From the NCBI RefSeq assembly GCF_030818255.1, contig NZ_JAUTAG010000001.1, positions 558,001 to 622,000 of the forward strand: 64,000 nucleotides of DNA. The letters are read 5' to 3'. Of this stretch, positions 45,278-55,364 are shown one piece after another. Source of the DNA: Microbacterium sp. SORGH_AS_0969. GTDB lineage: Bacteria; Actinomycetota; Actinomycetes; Actinomycetales; Microbacteriaceae. Numbering within the stretch: position 1 is the stretch's first letter; each line of letters opens with the position of its first letter. The position numbers and the translations under genes are program-made. The notes below the pieces were generated by a model. It had not been told where the DNA came from. It saw nothing but the letters and a program-made list of their open reading frames with translations, and made no database searches.

Positions 45278-45587
45278 TACTCCGCCTCTTCCTTCGCGGC
45301 GTCGTCAGCGGCATCCGCCTTCTTCGCCTTGCTCTTCTTCGCCTTCGTCGCCTCGACCGGAGCCGGGGTGGCGCGGATGCCGAGCTCGCGCTCACGGATC
45401 ACCGTGTACAGACGCGCGATGTCGCGCTTGACTGCACGGATGCGGCCGTGGCTCTCGAGCTGGCCGGTGGCCGACTGGAAGCGCAGGTTGAACAGCTCTT
45501 CCTTGGCCTTGCGCAGCTCCTCGACGAGGCGCTGGTCTTCGAACGTGTCGAGCTCGCTCGGGGCGAGCTGCTTGGTGCCGATCGCCA

Positions 45588-45588
<1 letters not shown>
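45277..45588 (-). CDS. rpmC: 50S ribosomal protein L29
   Basis: A 103-residue protein. The L29 helical hairpin ([39 protein letters not shown]) is followed by a Lys/Ala-rich C-terminal tail of about 30 residues. Confidence 0.97.
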
Positions 45589-46006
<418 letters not shown>

Positions 46007-46007
<1 letters not shown>

Positions 46008-46765
46008 TACGCCGACGCTCCTTCTGCCACGGGGGCCTCGTTGCGCGGGCCACGACGACGGTCGCCACCGCGGTCGTCACGACCGCGCGACTTGGGCGCG
46101 TTGGCCTGCTCGCGGGCGAGCTCCTTGTTGGTGAGGTCGCCCTTGTAGATCCAGACCTTCACGCCGATGCGGCCGAAGGTCGTCTTGGCCTCGTAGAAGC
46201 CGTAGTCGATGTTCGCGCGGAGCGTGTGCAGGGGCACCCGGCCTTCGCGGTAGAACTCTGAACGGCTCATCTCGGCGCCGCCGAGGCGGCCCGACACCTG
46301 GATGCGGACACCCTTGGCGCCGGCGCGCTGTGCGCCCTGCAGGCCCTTGCGCATCGCGCGGCGGAACGCCACGCGAGCGGTGAGCTGCTCAGCCACACCC
46401 TGCGCGACCAGCTGAGCGTCGGCCTCGGGGTTCTTGACCTCGAGGATGTTCAGCTGGATCTGCTTGCCGGTGAGCTTCTCGAGGTCGGCGCGGATGCGCT
46501 CGGCCTCGGCGCCGCGGCGACCGATCACGATGCCCGGACGGGCGGTGTGGATGTCGACGCGGACGCGGTCACGCGTGCGCTCGATCTCGATGTTGCTGAC
46601 ACCGGCGCGGTCGAGCGACGTGGTCAGCAGGCGACGGATCTTGATGTCCTCGGCGAGGTAGTCGGCGTAGCGCTGACCGGCCTTCGTCGAGTCCGAGAAC
46701 CACCGCGACACGTGGTCGGTGGTGATGCCGAGGCGGAAGCCGTACGGGTTGACCTTCTGTCCCAT
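46007..46765 (-). CDS. rpsC: 30S ribosomal protein S3
   Basis: A 252-residue protein with a KH domain ([20 protein letters not shown]) and S3 C-terminal domain ([20 protein letters not shown]). A Arg/Asp/Gly-rich tail closes the protein. Confidence 0.98.
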
Positions 46766-47163
46766 TACTTGCTCGCCTTCTTGTTGGCGCGAGCCGGGGC
46801 CGCCTCAGCGGTCTCGGGCGTCGCGAGCACGACCGTGATGTGGCTCGTGCGCTTCTTGATCTGGAAGGCGCGACCCTGAGCGCGGGGCTGGAAACGCTTC
46901 AGCGTCGTGCCCTCGTCGACGTACGCGTTCTTCACGTACAGGTCAGCGTCATCCAGGTACTCGTTCGTCTTGTCGGCCGTGACGCGAGCGTTCGCGATGG
47001 CCGAGGCGACGAGCTTGTAGATCGGCTCGCTCGCGCCCTGGGGCGCGAACTTCAGGATGGCAAGGGCCTCTTCGGCCTGCTTGCCCTTGATGAGAGCGAC
47101 GACACGACGAGCCTTCTGAGGGGTCACGCGGATGTGTCGCACGCGTGCGATGGACTCCACCAT
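46765..47163 (-). CDS. rplV: 50S ribosomal protein L22
   Basis: A 132-residue protein ([40 protein letters not shown]). Its beta-hairpin lines the exit tunnel. Overlaps rpsC start by one base. Confidence 0.98.
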   Translation of the reverse strand: MVESIARVRHIRVTPQKARRVVALIKGKQAEEALAILKFAPQGASEPIYKLVASAIANARVTADKTNEYLDDADLYVKNAYVDEGTTLKRFQPRAQGRAFQIKKRTSHITVVLATPETAEAAPARANKKASK

Positions 47164-47188
47164 TTCTCTCTCCTCTTGCGCCCCCGCG

Positions 47189-47470
47189 TCAGCGGCGGCG
47201 GCCCTTCTTGTCGTCCTTCACGTGGCCGCGGAAGGTGCGGGTAGGCGAGAACTCGCCCAGCTTGTGGCCGACCATGGTCTCGGTCACGAACACGGGGATG
47301 TGCTTGCGACCGTCGTGCACGGCGATGGTGTGTCCCAGCATGGCGGGGATGATCATCGAACGGCGCGACCAGGTCTTGATGACGTTCTTCGAACCGGCTT
47401 CGTTCTGCGAGACGACCTTGCGAAGCAGGTGCTCGTCGACGAAGGGGCCCTTCTTAAGGCTGCGAGGCAT
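47189..47470 (-). CDS. rpsS: 30S ribosomal protein S19
   Basis: A 93-residue protein ([39 protein letters not shown]). Normal length. Confidence 0.98.
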   Translation of the reverse strand: MPRSLKKGPFVDEHLLRKVVSQNEAGSKNVIKTWSRRSMIIPAMLGHTIAVHDGRKHIPVFVTETMVGHKLGEFSPTRTFRGHVKDDKKGRRR

Positions 47471-47482
47471 CTTCCTCTACTC

Positions 47483-48322
<840 letters not shown>

Positions 48323-48346
48323 TGTTCTTGTCCTCTATCCCGACCG

Positions 48347-48646
48347 TCAGCCGACAGACGTGAAGATGTCGATGGTGCCGGACTTCAGCGTGACGATGGC
48401 ACGCTTGGTGTCCTTGCGCTTGCCGATGCCAAAGCGGGTCCGACGGGCCTTGCCCGCGCGGTTCAGCGTGTTCACCGAAGCGACCTTGACGCCGAAGATC
48501 TTCTCGATCGCGAGCTTGATCTCGGTCTTCGACGAACGGGGGTCCACCAGGAAGGTGTACTTGCCCTCGTCGATGAGCGAGTAGCTCTTCTCGGAGACGA
48601 CCGGCTTCAGGATGATGTCGCGCGGGTCCTTGTTGACGGCGGTCAT
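48347..48646 (-). CDS. rplW: 50S ribosomal protein L23
   Basis: A 99-residue protein ([40 protein letters not shown]). It forms the SRP and trigger-factor docking site. Overlaps rplD by four bases. Confidence 0.98.
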   Translation of the reverse strand: MTAVNKDPRDIILKPVVSEKSYSLIDEGKYTFLVDPRSSKTEIKLAIEKIFGVKVASVNTLNRAGKARRTRFGIGKRKDTKRAIVTLKSGTIDIFTSVG

Positions 48647-49305
48647 GCCGAGACCTCCTCGGTGGCGCCCGACTTCGACGCGACGAAGGCGTCGTAGGCG
48701 GCCTTGGTGAAGACGATGTCGTCGGAGACGAGCACGTCGTAGGCGTTCAGCTGGCCGAAGGTCAGCACGTGGACGTACGCGAGGTTGCGCACGCTCTTGA
48801 TCGTCAGCTCGTCGTCGCGGTCGATGACCACGAGAACGTTCTTGACGGCACCGAGGCCGGTCAGCACCGCGGCGGCAGCCTTGGTCGAGGGCGCACCCTC
48901 GATGCCGAAGCTGTCGACGATGTGCAGGCGCTGGCCACGAGCACGGTCGCTGAGCGCACCCAGGAGGGCGGCGGCGATCATCTTCTTGGGGGTGCGCTGG
49001 CCGTAGTCGCGCGGCTTGGGGCCGTGGACGATGCCACCACCGGTCATGTGCGGCGCGCGGATCGAGCCCTGACGGGCGTTACCGGTGCCCTTCTGCTTGA
49101 AGGGCTTGCGGCCGGCACCCGAGACCTCGCCACGACGCTTGGTCGAGTGCGTGCCCTGGCGAGCCGCGGCGCGCTGCGCCACGACGACCTGGTGGATGAG
49201 GGGGATGTTCGTCTTGACGTCGAAGATGTCGGCGGGCAGCTCCACGGAGCCGGCCTTCTTGCCGTCGACCTTCAGGACGTCGAGCGCGAGAGTCGAGTCA
49301 GCCAT
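48643..49305 (-). CDS. rplD: 50S ribosomal protein L4
   Basis: A 220-residue protein. The start MADSTLAL was preferred to one four residues upstream. Family sequence includes [20 protein letters not shown] and [20 protein letters not shown]. Lies 4 bp from rplC. Confidence 0.97.
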   Translation of the reverse strand: MADSTLALDVLKVDGKKAGSVELPADIFDVKTNIPLIHQVVVAQRAAARQGTHSTKRRGEVSGAGRKPFKQKGTGNARQGSIRAPHMTGGGIVHGPKPRDYGQRTPKKMIAAALLGALSDRARGQRLHIVDSFGIEGAPSTKAAAAVLTGLGAVKNVLVVIDRDDELTIKSVRNLAYVHVLTFGQLNAYDVLVSDDIVFTKAAYDAFVASKSGATEEVSA

Positions 49306-49309
49306 GAGA

Positions 49310-49969
49310 TCAGGCACCCTTCACTGCGTTGCGGACGTAGACGATGCGGCCACGAGCACCGGGGACGGCGCCCTTGACGAGCATCAGACCCTTCTCGGCG
49401 TCGACGGCGTGCACCGTGAGGTTGAGGACGGTCACGCGCTCGCCACCCATACGGCCGGCCATGCGCATGCCCTTGAACACGCGGCTCGGGGTCGACGAGG
49501 CGCCGATCGAGCCGGGCTTGCGGTGGTTGCGGTGCGCACCGTGCGAAGCGGACACACCCTTGAAGTTGTGGCGCTTCATGACACCCGCGGTGCCCTTGCC
49601 CTTGCTGGTGCCGACGACGTCGACCAGCTGGCCGGCCTCGAAGAGACCGTCGACGGTGAGCTCCTGACCGAGCGAGTAGTCCGCGGCATCCGCGGTACGA
49701 ACCTCGGTGAGGTGACGGCGGGGGGTGACGCCCGCGGCCTCGAAGTGGGCCGTGAGGGGCTTGTTCACCTTGCGGGGGTCGATCTGGCCGTAGCCGATCT
49801 GCACGGCGTTGTAGCCGTCCTTCTCGACCGAGCGGAGCTGGGTCACGACGTTCGGAGCGACCTCGATGACGGTGACGGGAACGAGCTTGCCGTTCTCGTC
49901 CCACACCTGGGTCATGCCGAGCTTCGTGCCGAGGAGGCCCTTGGAGATCTTGGAGTTGATGTCAGCCAT
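49310..49969 (-). CDS. rplC: 50S ribosomal protein L3
   Basis: A 219-residue protein ([40 protein letters not shown]). It has its own ATG with CTGAGG about 9 nt upstream. As the sequence stands, the frame of rpsJ runs into this gene without a stop because of an extra base in rpsJ. Confidence 0.97.
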   Translation of the reverse strand: MADINSKISKGLLGTKLGMTQVWDENGKLVPVTVIEVAPNVVTQLRSVEKDGYNAVQIGYGQIDPRKVNKPLTAHFEAAGVTPRRHLTEVRTADAADYSLGQELTVDGLFEAGQLVDVVGTSKGKGTAGVMKRHNFKGVSASHGAHRNHRKPGSIGASSTPSRVFKGMRMAGRMGGERVTVLNLTVHAVDAEKGLMLVKGAVPGARGRIVYVRNAVKGA

Positions 49970-49977
49970 GTCGAACC

Positions 49978-50287
49978 TCAGAGCTTGATCTCGATGTTGA
50001 CATCGGGCCGGGAGGTCGAGGCGCATCAGCGAGTCGACGGCCTTGGGCGTCGGGTCGATGATGTCGATGAGGCGCTTGTGGGTGCGCATCTCGAAGTGCT
50101 CGCGGCTGTCCTTGTACTTGTGGGGCGACCGGATAACGCACACGACGTTCTTCTCGGTCGGCAGGGGAACCGGGCCCACCACGGTGGCGCCGGCACGGGT
50201 CACGGTGTCGACGATCTTGCGCGCCGACGAGTCGAGCCCGGCGTGGTCGTACGACTTCAGGCGAATGCGGATCTTCTGTCCCGCCAT
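49978..50287 (-). CDS. rpsJ: 30S ribosomal protein S10, with a +1 frameshift near the 3' end
   Basis: ATG at 50287 follows a GAGAGAG-type site. Residues 1-93 or so are a normal S10 ([31 protein letters not shown]). After D-L-P-A the expected [12 protein letters not shown] is found only in the +1 frame. The gene is 310 nt instead of 309: the run GGG at 50005-50007 has one G too many. Without it, S10 would end at 49978 with 102 residues, the usual length. As written, the frame continues as [12 protein letters not shown] and enters rplC in frame. S10 is essential, so a sequencing or assembly error is the simplest explanation. Confidence 0.9.
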
Positions 50288-50597
50288 TGTCTGCTCTCTC
50301 TCTTTCTCGCGTCTTACCCGACCTGGGGCATTGGACGCACGGTGGTGCTGACGCACCCTGGCACTTCCCCTCGCTTGCGCGAGAGATGCTGCACCGCTGT
50401 TCAGCTGTCAAACCGGATGCCATGGCATCCGGCCCGCCCCTCGCACGCACGCGCGCGAATCCCGTGAAGGAAGAGGGGGTTCGGTGTGGTGTTCTGCTGC
50501 CCGCGGCCCAGGACCCTGCGCTCACGCGCCGCCTGTGCACTGCCCTGACAGTGATCCTGGCGCGCGCCGAGCGCACGCCGGAATGTGGAACTGGACT
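50288..50597 (-). promoter_or_regulatory. long 5' leader of the S10 operon
   Basis: About 300 nt separate the promoter from rpsJ. No gene fits here. The leader includes a perfect 20-bp palindrome (50414-50433). S10 leaders in other bacteria are targets of L4 or other autoregulation; whether this one is regulated is unknown. Confidence 0.55.
50414..50433. repeat. perfect 20-bp palindrome
   Basis: CCGGATGCCATGGCATCCGG contains GGATGCC and its complement back to back. It lies inside the S10 leader and could form a hairpin in the RNA or bind a dimeric protein in the DNA. Confidence 0.75.
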
Positions 50598-50626
50598 AGT
50601 CTACGGACCCGTCGGGCGTGTCGCAA
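50598..50626 (-). promoter_or_regulatory. sigma-A type promoter of the S10 operon
   Basis: On the minus strand: -35 TTGCGA (50621-50626), 17-bp spacer, -10 TAGACT (50598-50603). This is the best promoter match in the window and fits a highly expressed ribosomal operon. Confidence 0.8.
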
Positions 50627-50760
50627 ACCCGGGCGTGTCGCGCGCGGCATATCCTCAGCATCGCTCGCCTGGCCGCCGGTGCGTGCGGTGCTTCCTATGG
50701 GGGTGAACCGCTCGGAGCACGCGGTTCTCCGAGCGGCAATGCACCCATCTCCTGCCTACC

Positions 50761-50820
50761 ATGTCGGCGCCCGCGGATGCCCCGCGCGGCTGGCGACTCC
50801 GATTGGTGGCAGGCACATGA
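50761..50820 (+). CDS. possible 19-residue leader peptide before signal peptidase
   Basis: The ORF MSAPADAPRGWRLRLVAGT ends in TGA that overlaps the signal peptidase ATG (ATGA). No strong ribosome binding site or TANNNT box precedes it. It resembles the leader ORF at 7322 in layout, but may be chance. Confidence 0.25.
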   Translation: MSAPADAPRGWRLRLVAGT

Positions 50821-51533
50821 GCGCACGTGATCCAGGCGCGCGACCGACGGGCACCCGCCTGCGCCGCATCCTCCGCTCCCCCGTCCTGCACCTCGTCGCA
50901 GCACTGTTCACGCTCGCTCTTCTGCAGGCGTTCGTCGTCAAACCGTTCCAGGTGCCGTCCGAATCGATGTCCCCGACCCTCGAGGCGGGTGATCGCATCC
51001 TGGCCGACCGGATCAGCCTCATCGCATCCGATCCTCGCCCGGGCGACGTCGTCGTGTTCTCTCGCCCCGAGGCATGGGAGACGGATGCCACGGCGCCGAG
51101 CCCGCTCCGTCGGGCGGTGGGCTGGGTCGGAGATCTCGTGGGCTTCGGTCCGAGCAATCTCGATGCGCTCGTGAAACGGGTCATCGGCGAGCCCGGGACG
51201 ACTGTGCAGTGCTGCACGGCGGATGGCCGGGTCGAAGTGAACGGGACCGCGCTCGACGAGGACTACGTCCGCAACGACCTCGCCTTCGCCCCCGGGCAGC
51301 TGGATTGCGACAGCGTCCCGGCTTCGTCGCGGTGCTTCGGCCCCGTCACCGTCCCCGACGGCTCCTATCTCGTCATGGGCGACAACCGGGCGAGTTCGTC
51401 GGATTCGGTGGTGAAGTGCCGCGGCACGACGTCGACCGACGGATGCGCGCGCTTCGTGCCTCGCGATCAGGTCATCGGGACCGTCTTCGCGATCGTCTGG
51501 CCGCTAGACCGGCTTTTCTCCCCACTCGACTGA
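50817..51533 (+). CDS. lepB: signal peptidase I
   Basis: A 238-residue protein. One membrane helix (about 20-41) anchors the enzyme. The catalytic Ser50 is in PSESMSPTL and Lys120 in ALVKRVIGEPG. The conserved box E motif GDNRASSSDS is present. A Cys-containing insertion (CCTADGRVEVNG; CDSVPASSRCF) lies between, as in other actinobacteria. It removes signal peptides from Sec and Tat substrates. Confidence 0.95.
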   Translation: MSARDPGARPTGTRLRRILRSPVLHLVAALFTLALLQAFVVKPFQVPSESMSPTLEAGDRILADRISLIASDPRPGDVVVFSRPEAWETDATAPSPLRRAVGWVGDLVGFGPSNLDALVKRVIGEPGTTVQCCTADGRVEVNGTALDEDYVRNDLAFAPGQLDCDSVPASSRCFGPVTVPDGSYLVMGDNRASSSDSVVKCRGTTSTDGCARFVPRDQVIGTVFAIVWPLDRLFSPLD

Positions 51534-51538
51534 GATGC

Positions 51539-51577
51539 CGAAGCGGCGCCGCCCGTACCCGGGGCGGCGCCGCTTCG
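51539..51577. terminator. bidirectional terminator
   Basis: Perfect 15-bp stem CGAAGCGGCGCCGCC/GGCGGCGCCGCTTCG with a short loop. It lies between the converging lepB and antitoxin-like genes. Confidence 0.8.
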
Positions 51578-51590
51578 TGTGGCTTCGGAG

Positions 51591-51806
51591 TCAGTCGTTG
51601 CCGATGTGCTTGTCGACGTTCTGACGCACCTCGTCGACCTTCGCGTGCTGCTCCCCCGGCACGACCTTCTTGATGGCATCCGCCGCGCCGTCGAGGATCT
51701 TGTCGCTGACTTCTTCGGCTTTCTCGCTCTTCAGCGCCTCTTCGATCTTGTCGCGATTCTCATCGAGCAGCTTCTTGCCCTTGTTGATGATGTCGTCCAC
51801 GCCCAT
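51591..51806 (-). CDS. MT0933/Rv0909-like antitoxin family protein (no toxin nearby)
   Basis: A 71-residue, highly charged helical protein (INKGKKLLDENRDKIEEALK; SDKILDGAADAIKKVV). This fits the MT0933-like antitoxin family (Rv0909 group). No toxin gene is adjacent: the neighbours are lepB and a DUF4012 gene. It may act alone, for example as a stress or structural protein, or on a distant toxin. Confidence 0.7.
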   Translation of the reverse strand: MGVDDIINKGKKLLDENRDKIEEALKSEKAEEVSDKILDGAADAIKKVVPGEQHAKVDEVRQNVDKHIGND

Positions 51807-51920
51807 GCGCGTCTCCCTTCAGGACCGGTGCCGGCGGGGATGCCGACGAGGTTGCGGTTCATTGTCGGGCGGGCGCGGAGCGGAAGGGAAGGGGTTGCCG
51901 AAGCGAAGTGACCTCGTGGA

Positions 51921-53798
51921 TCAGCCCGCAAATCCTGCAAGGAAGGGGTCACACGACGCGTCGATCGTCACGGGCGTGTCGTTTGCCGTCGGCGTGTGAC
52001 GCAGGTCGAGCGGACCCAGCGGCCCCGCCGGCAACTGCACCGTGTACGAGATCGTCCGGTTCTCGTTCTGACCGAGCGTGACCATCCGGCTCTCGCCCGT
52101 GTTGTTGTCTTCGACGCCACTGCGTGAGAGCGACGGGATGTCGCCGTCACCCGGGTCCATCGCGGTGATCGTCGCCCCCGGAGGGGCGAAGAAGAGCGCG
52201 TTGAGCATCATCGTGGTCTTCGGCAGACCGTAGTCACTGTTCCGGAACCCGAGGGTGTAGGCATTGGTGATGTCATCGGTGATGCCGTTGTGCATGTTCA
52301 TCGAGACGTTCACCGTGCGATCAGCCGCGTTGCACGTGGCAGAGACATCAGTGGTCAGGTGGTACTCGAGCTTCCCGATCGAGAAGTCGTTCAAGTAGAT
52401 CCCGAGCTGCGTCGAGGTCGTGTTGTCGGGACGCAGTCCCCCATCGAGCCCCACCTCCGTCACGAGCGCCTGGGCCTGCTCATCCGTGAACCAGAGATTG
52501 ATGCGTTGTTCCTGCGCGCTCCGCGTCAGCTGATCGAACATGGCGATGGGGTTCCACTGGCCTCCCGCGAGGCGGGAGAAAACGGTGGACGACACCATCG
52601 CGAAGAACTCGTCGGACGAACGCCCATTATCACCGGCATCCCCAAAGCGCTGATAGGCGTCACTCAGCAGGAGTTTGACGGCGTTCTCAGAGGTGATCTG
52701 CTCGCCCGTCGGCAGATCGACCGGCCCGAGCACCTCGAGCATGTGCGCGAGTACGACCGGATCGATCGACATCACGCCGTCGAACTGCGAACCGTCGGTT
52801 CGCTTCCACAACGATTCGAACAGTCGCGCCGTCGTCGGGAAGTCGGGGGTGAAGGTGTAGTCCTGCGAGTAACGCGTGAACGTGTCGGGGTAGAGGGCCA
52901 GAGTGCTCTCCGGAAGGTCCAGCACGGAGCGCCCGGCCTGACCCGCCGCGTAGAAGGCCATCGAATCGGACTGCTCTTTGAGCTCGATTCGCCCGTTGTC
53001 CACCACCATCACGCTGGATGCAGCAGGATTGCCGCCGGTCGCCCGGATCTCGGCGTTGTTCTGGAACACCACCAGGTACGTCTTCGGGCCGTCCCCGCCC
53101 GCTGCGGCAAGCAGAGACGGGAGGTACTTCTGGACCAGGGTGAGCGAGGGAGCCGCCTGATCGACGATCTGCGCCACCTGGTCGAGCGGCTCGGTGACGA
53201 TCGGGAGCAGGTTGGCCCGGTCGATACCGTCGGTGACCGTCTTGGCATCCGTGAAGGCGCTCGTGATCTCCGGAAGAGCGCCCTCCGCCTGCCGGAACGG
53301 CTCGAGATTGATACCCCCACCCTCGACGGCGAGAGAAGAGAAGTCGGATGCCGACAGCAGAGCGACCGTCGGCGGCAGGGCGCGGCCGGTGAGGTCGCGC
53401 GTCATCGCCGTGAGTTCCTGGACCGCCTGGGTGTTGTCCTTCACGAGAGGGATAGACGACGCCAGGTCCCACAGGGGGCCCGAGGATCCGGCATCCGCGC
53501 GTTCCGTCATCTGGAGCACTTCACCGGAGACCTGATTCAGCCCGTTGATGTCTCGGTTGGCCACGATCTGCGGAACGAAGGACAGCTTGGTCTGCGCTCC
53601 GAGGAGGTCGGTGCGCACGACGCCCGCCTGCTGCATGAACGCCAGCGCCACCGCACCGACTGCGCATGCGGCGAAGGCGAGGACGCCGAGCGTCCACCCT
53701 GCGATCGTTCCGACGATCCTGCCCGGACCGGGTGCGACCGGCTCCGCCGACTCCTGACGTCGGCGGCGACGCGTCTGATCGTCGGGGTGCGACGTCAT
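51921..53798 (-). CDS. DUF4012 domain membrane protein
   Basis: A 625-residue protein. Cytoplasmic Arg-rich N-terminus, one membrane helix (about 33-55), then a large extracytoplasmic domain. It shares LVVFQNNAEIRATGG, DGVMSIDPVVLAHML and LGIYLNDFSIGKLEYHL with the DUF4012 protein at 29615-31381. Its start overlaps the stop of the upstream repeat protein (ATGA), so the two are made together. It is likely involved in the polysaccharide cluster that follows. Confidence 0.92.
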   Translation of the reverse strand: MTSHPDDQTRRRRRQESAEPVAPGPGRIVGTIAGWTLGVLAFAACAVGAVALAFMQQAGVVRTDLLGAQTKLSFVPQIVANRDINGLNQVSGEVLQMTERADAGSSGPLWDLASSIPLVKDNTQAVQELTAMTRDLTGRALPPTVALLSASDFSSLAVEGGGINLEPFRQAEGALPEITSAFTDAKTVTDGIDRANLLPIVTEPLDQVAQIVDQAAPSLTLVQKYLPSLLAAAGGDGPKTYLVVFQNNAEIRATGGNPAASSVMVVDNGRIELKEQSDSMAFYAAGQAGRSVLDLPESTLALYPDTFTRYSQDYTFTPDFPTTARLFESLWKRTDGSQFDGVMSIDPVVLAHMLEVLGPVDLPTGEQITSENAVKLLLSDAYQRFGDAGDNGRSSDEFFAMVSSTVFSRLAGGQWNPIAMFDQLTRSAQEQRINLWFTDEQAQALVTEVGLDGGLRPDNTTSTQLGIYLNDFSIGKLEYHLTTDVSATCNAADRTVNVSMNMHNGITDDITNAYTLGFRNSDYGLPKTTMMLNALFFAPPGATITAMDPGDGDIPSLSRSGVEDNNTGESRMVTLGQNENRTISYTVQLPAGPLGPLDLRHTPTANDTPVTIDASCDPFLAGFAG

Positions 53799-55204
53799 GT
53801 GGTGCCACCTTCGATCGGGGCGGTGGGGTCGGGATTCGGAACGGACGGCACCGTCGGCTCGGGGTCGGGCGTCGGCTCCGGCTGCGAAGGCTCCGGTGAC
53901 GGTTCGGGGTCCGGGGAAGGAGCCGGCTGAGAGGGTTGCGGCGCGGGCGATCCGGGATCGGAGGAATCGGAGTCCGTGTCGCCGCCGTTGCCGGTTCCCC
54001 CGATGGGAGCGGTCGGCCGGCTGGGCGTGTTCTCTCGCTCCGCCTCTTCGAGGGCGACGATGCGCGCGTTCTCGGCGCGCAGCGCATCCACGGCCGCGGC
54101 GTACGCCGGCATCTCCGCGAGGCCGTCACCGCCGGCCCGCTGCGCCGTCACCACCCGCGCGGCAGCATCTGTGACCGCTGTCCGGAAGCTCGAGCCCGCC
54201 GAGTCGTTCTCGACGACGAGCTTGGAGGCCTCCGACTCGATCGCCGTGCCCAAGGACTGCAGTTGCGCCCGGTAGCCCGAGATGGCAGAGACGATCGTCG
54301 AGCGCGCATCCCGAGCATCGGTGATCAGCGCAGGGAGTTCGTCGCGCGAAAGCCGCACGTTGTCGATGGCTTTGCCCACATCGGCGAGGTCCTTCTCGTC
54401 GATCTGGGCACGCTGATAAGCGGGCACGGAGATCGTCACTGCGGAGGCGGCCGCAGCAGCCAGGGTGCCGCGGGCGCTTTCGACGGAACCGAGAACCGAA
54501 CCATCGACGCGCCCGCTGAGTCCCGCCAGGACCGGAGCGCTCGCGTCTGCGAGCGAAGCCGCCTCTTCGACAGAACTGTCGAAGAGATCCGCCGCCGTCT
54601 GGAGCACCTTCGTCTCGTTCGCCAATTCGGCTTCGCGTTCCCTCAAGCTGATCATCGCGTCGTCGGCGGGGTTGGCCGTCGCCCGCTGGATGAAGGCGAA
54701 CGACGTTGTCACCACCAGCGCCACCACGGCGAGGGTCGCCGCTGCGACACTCAAGTAGTTGACCGCCCCCGCCTTCCGGCGGCCTCCGAAGAGGGGGCGG
54801 GCACCCACCTGGGCGAGTTCGGGGGCTCGCCAGCCCTCGCTGTCGACAACCTGTCGCGTCGGTGCGCCCACGAGTGCGGACAGGTCCTTACTCTCGACCG
54901 CGGCGTCTCGAGATTCCGCAGCCCCGACGAGTGCAGAGAGCGCGGGCGCCGCTGTTGCACTCGAGTCGTGTCGTTCGGCCGGGCCGAGAAGAACGGAAAG
55001 GTCTGGTGGCGCCGTCGCCGGCTCCGCAGACGCGTCGCCCACAAGGTCGCGGAGGTTGTCTTTCGGAACCGGGCGAACAGTTTCATGGGTAGACGGTCCC
55101 ACCAGAGCCCGAATCGTTTCTGATCCCGTCGACGGACTTTCACCATGCGTCTGAACTGCGCCGGGTTCCGCGTTCGGCCATAGCAGGGTTCGCAGGTCGG
55201 TCAT
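53795..55204 (-). CDS. membrane protein with six cytoplasmic L-x-x-L-V-G repeats
   Basis: A 469-residue protein; ATG follows AGGAGACGCC. Residues 1-115 hold six short repeats at 4-9 (LRTLLW), 31-36 (IRALVG), 51-56 (LRDLVG), 69-74 (LSVLLG), 89-94 (LSALVG) and 108-113 (LSALVG), spaced about 20 residues. One membrane helix follows (about 149-171). Residues 180-400 are a helical, coiled-coil-like extracytoplasmic region. The tail (about 410-469) is Pro/Asp/Glu/Ser-rich. I do not recognise the family. Translationally coupled to DUF4012, and next to the Wzc-type kinase gene on the other strand. Confidence 0.8.
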   Translation of the reverse strand: MTDLRTLLWPNAEPGAVQTHGESPSTGSETIRALVGPSTHETVRPVPKDNLRDLVGDASAEPATAPPDLSVLLGPAERHDSSATAAPALSALVGAAESRDAAVESKDLSALVGAPTRQVVDSEGWRAPELAQVGARPLFGGRRKAGAVNYLSVAAATLAVVALVVTTSFAFIQRATANPADDAMISLREREAELANETKVLQTAADLFDSSVEEAASLADASAPVLAGLSGRVDGSVLGSVESARGTLAAAAASAVTISVPAYQRAQIDEKDLADVGKAIDNVRLSRDELPALITDARDARSTIVSAISGYRAQLQSLGTAIESEASKLVVENDSAGSSFRTAVTDAAARVVTAQRAGGDGLAEMPAYAAAVDALRAENARIVALEEAERENTPSRPTAPIGGTGNGGDTDSDSSDPGSPAPQPSQPAPSPDPEPSPEPSQPEPTPDPEPTVPSVPNPDPTAPIEGGTT

Positions 55205-55364
55205 GGCGTCTCCTGGGCACCATTTCCGGTGCCGTTCTTGGAATGTCGTAGGGTAGTCGAGGGGGCGCCGTGAGGGCGCGGATCGCCTTGGGAAACAATA
55301 ACCCGAGAATCTGCGTGATCCAGCCGGGCACCCGCTCATCTACCGATAGGCGAATGGACGAGGC
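55205..55364. promoter_or_regulatory. divergent promoter region of the polysaccharide cluster
   Basis: A 160-bp region between the repeat-protein gene and the tyrosine-kinase gene. It is less GC-rich than its neighbours (GGAAACAATAACCC; CTACCGATAGGCG). No clear -35/-10 pair was fixed. Confidence 0.35.

Noticed and set aside
49310..50287. Annotating S10-L3 as a real fused gene
   Set aside because: rplC has its own start and site, and the S10 ending exists one frame away. I therefore kept two genes and flagged the frameshift.
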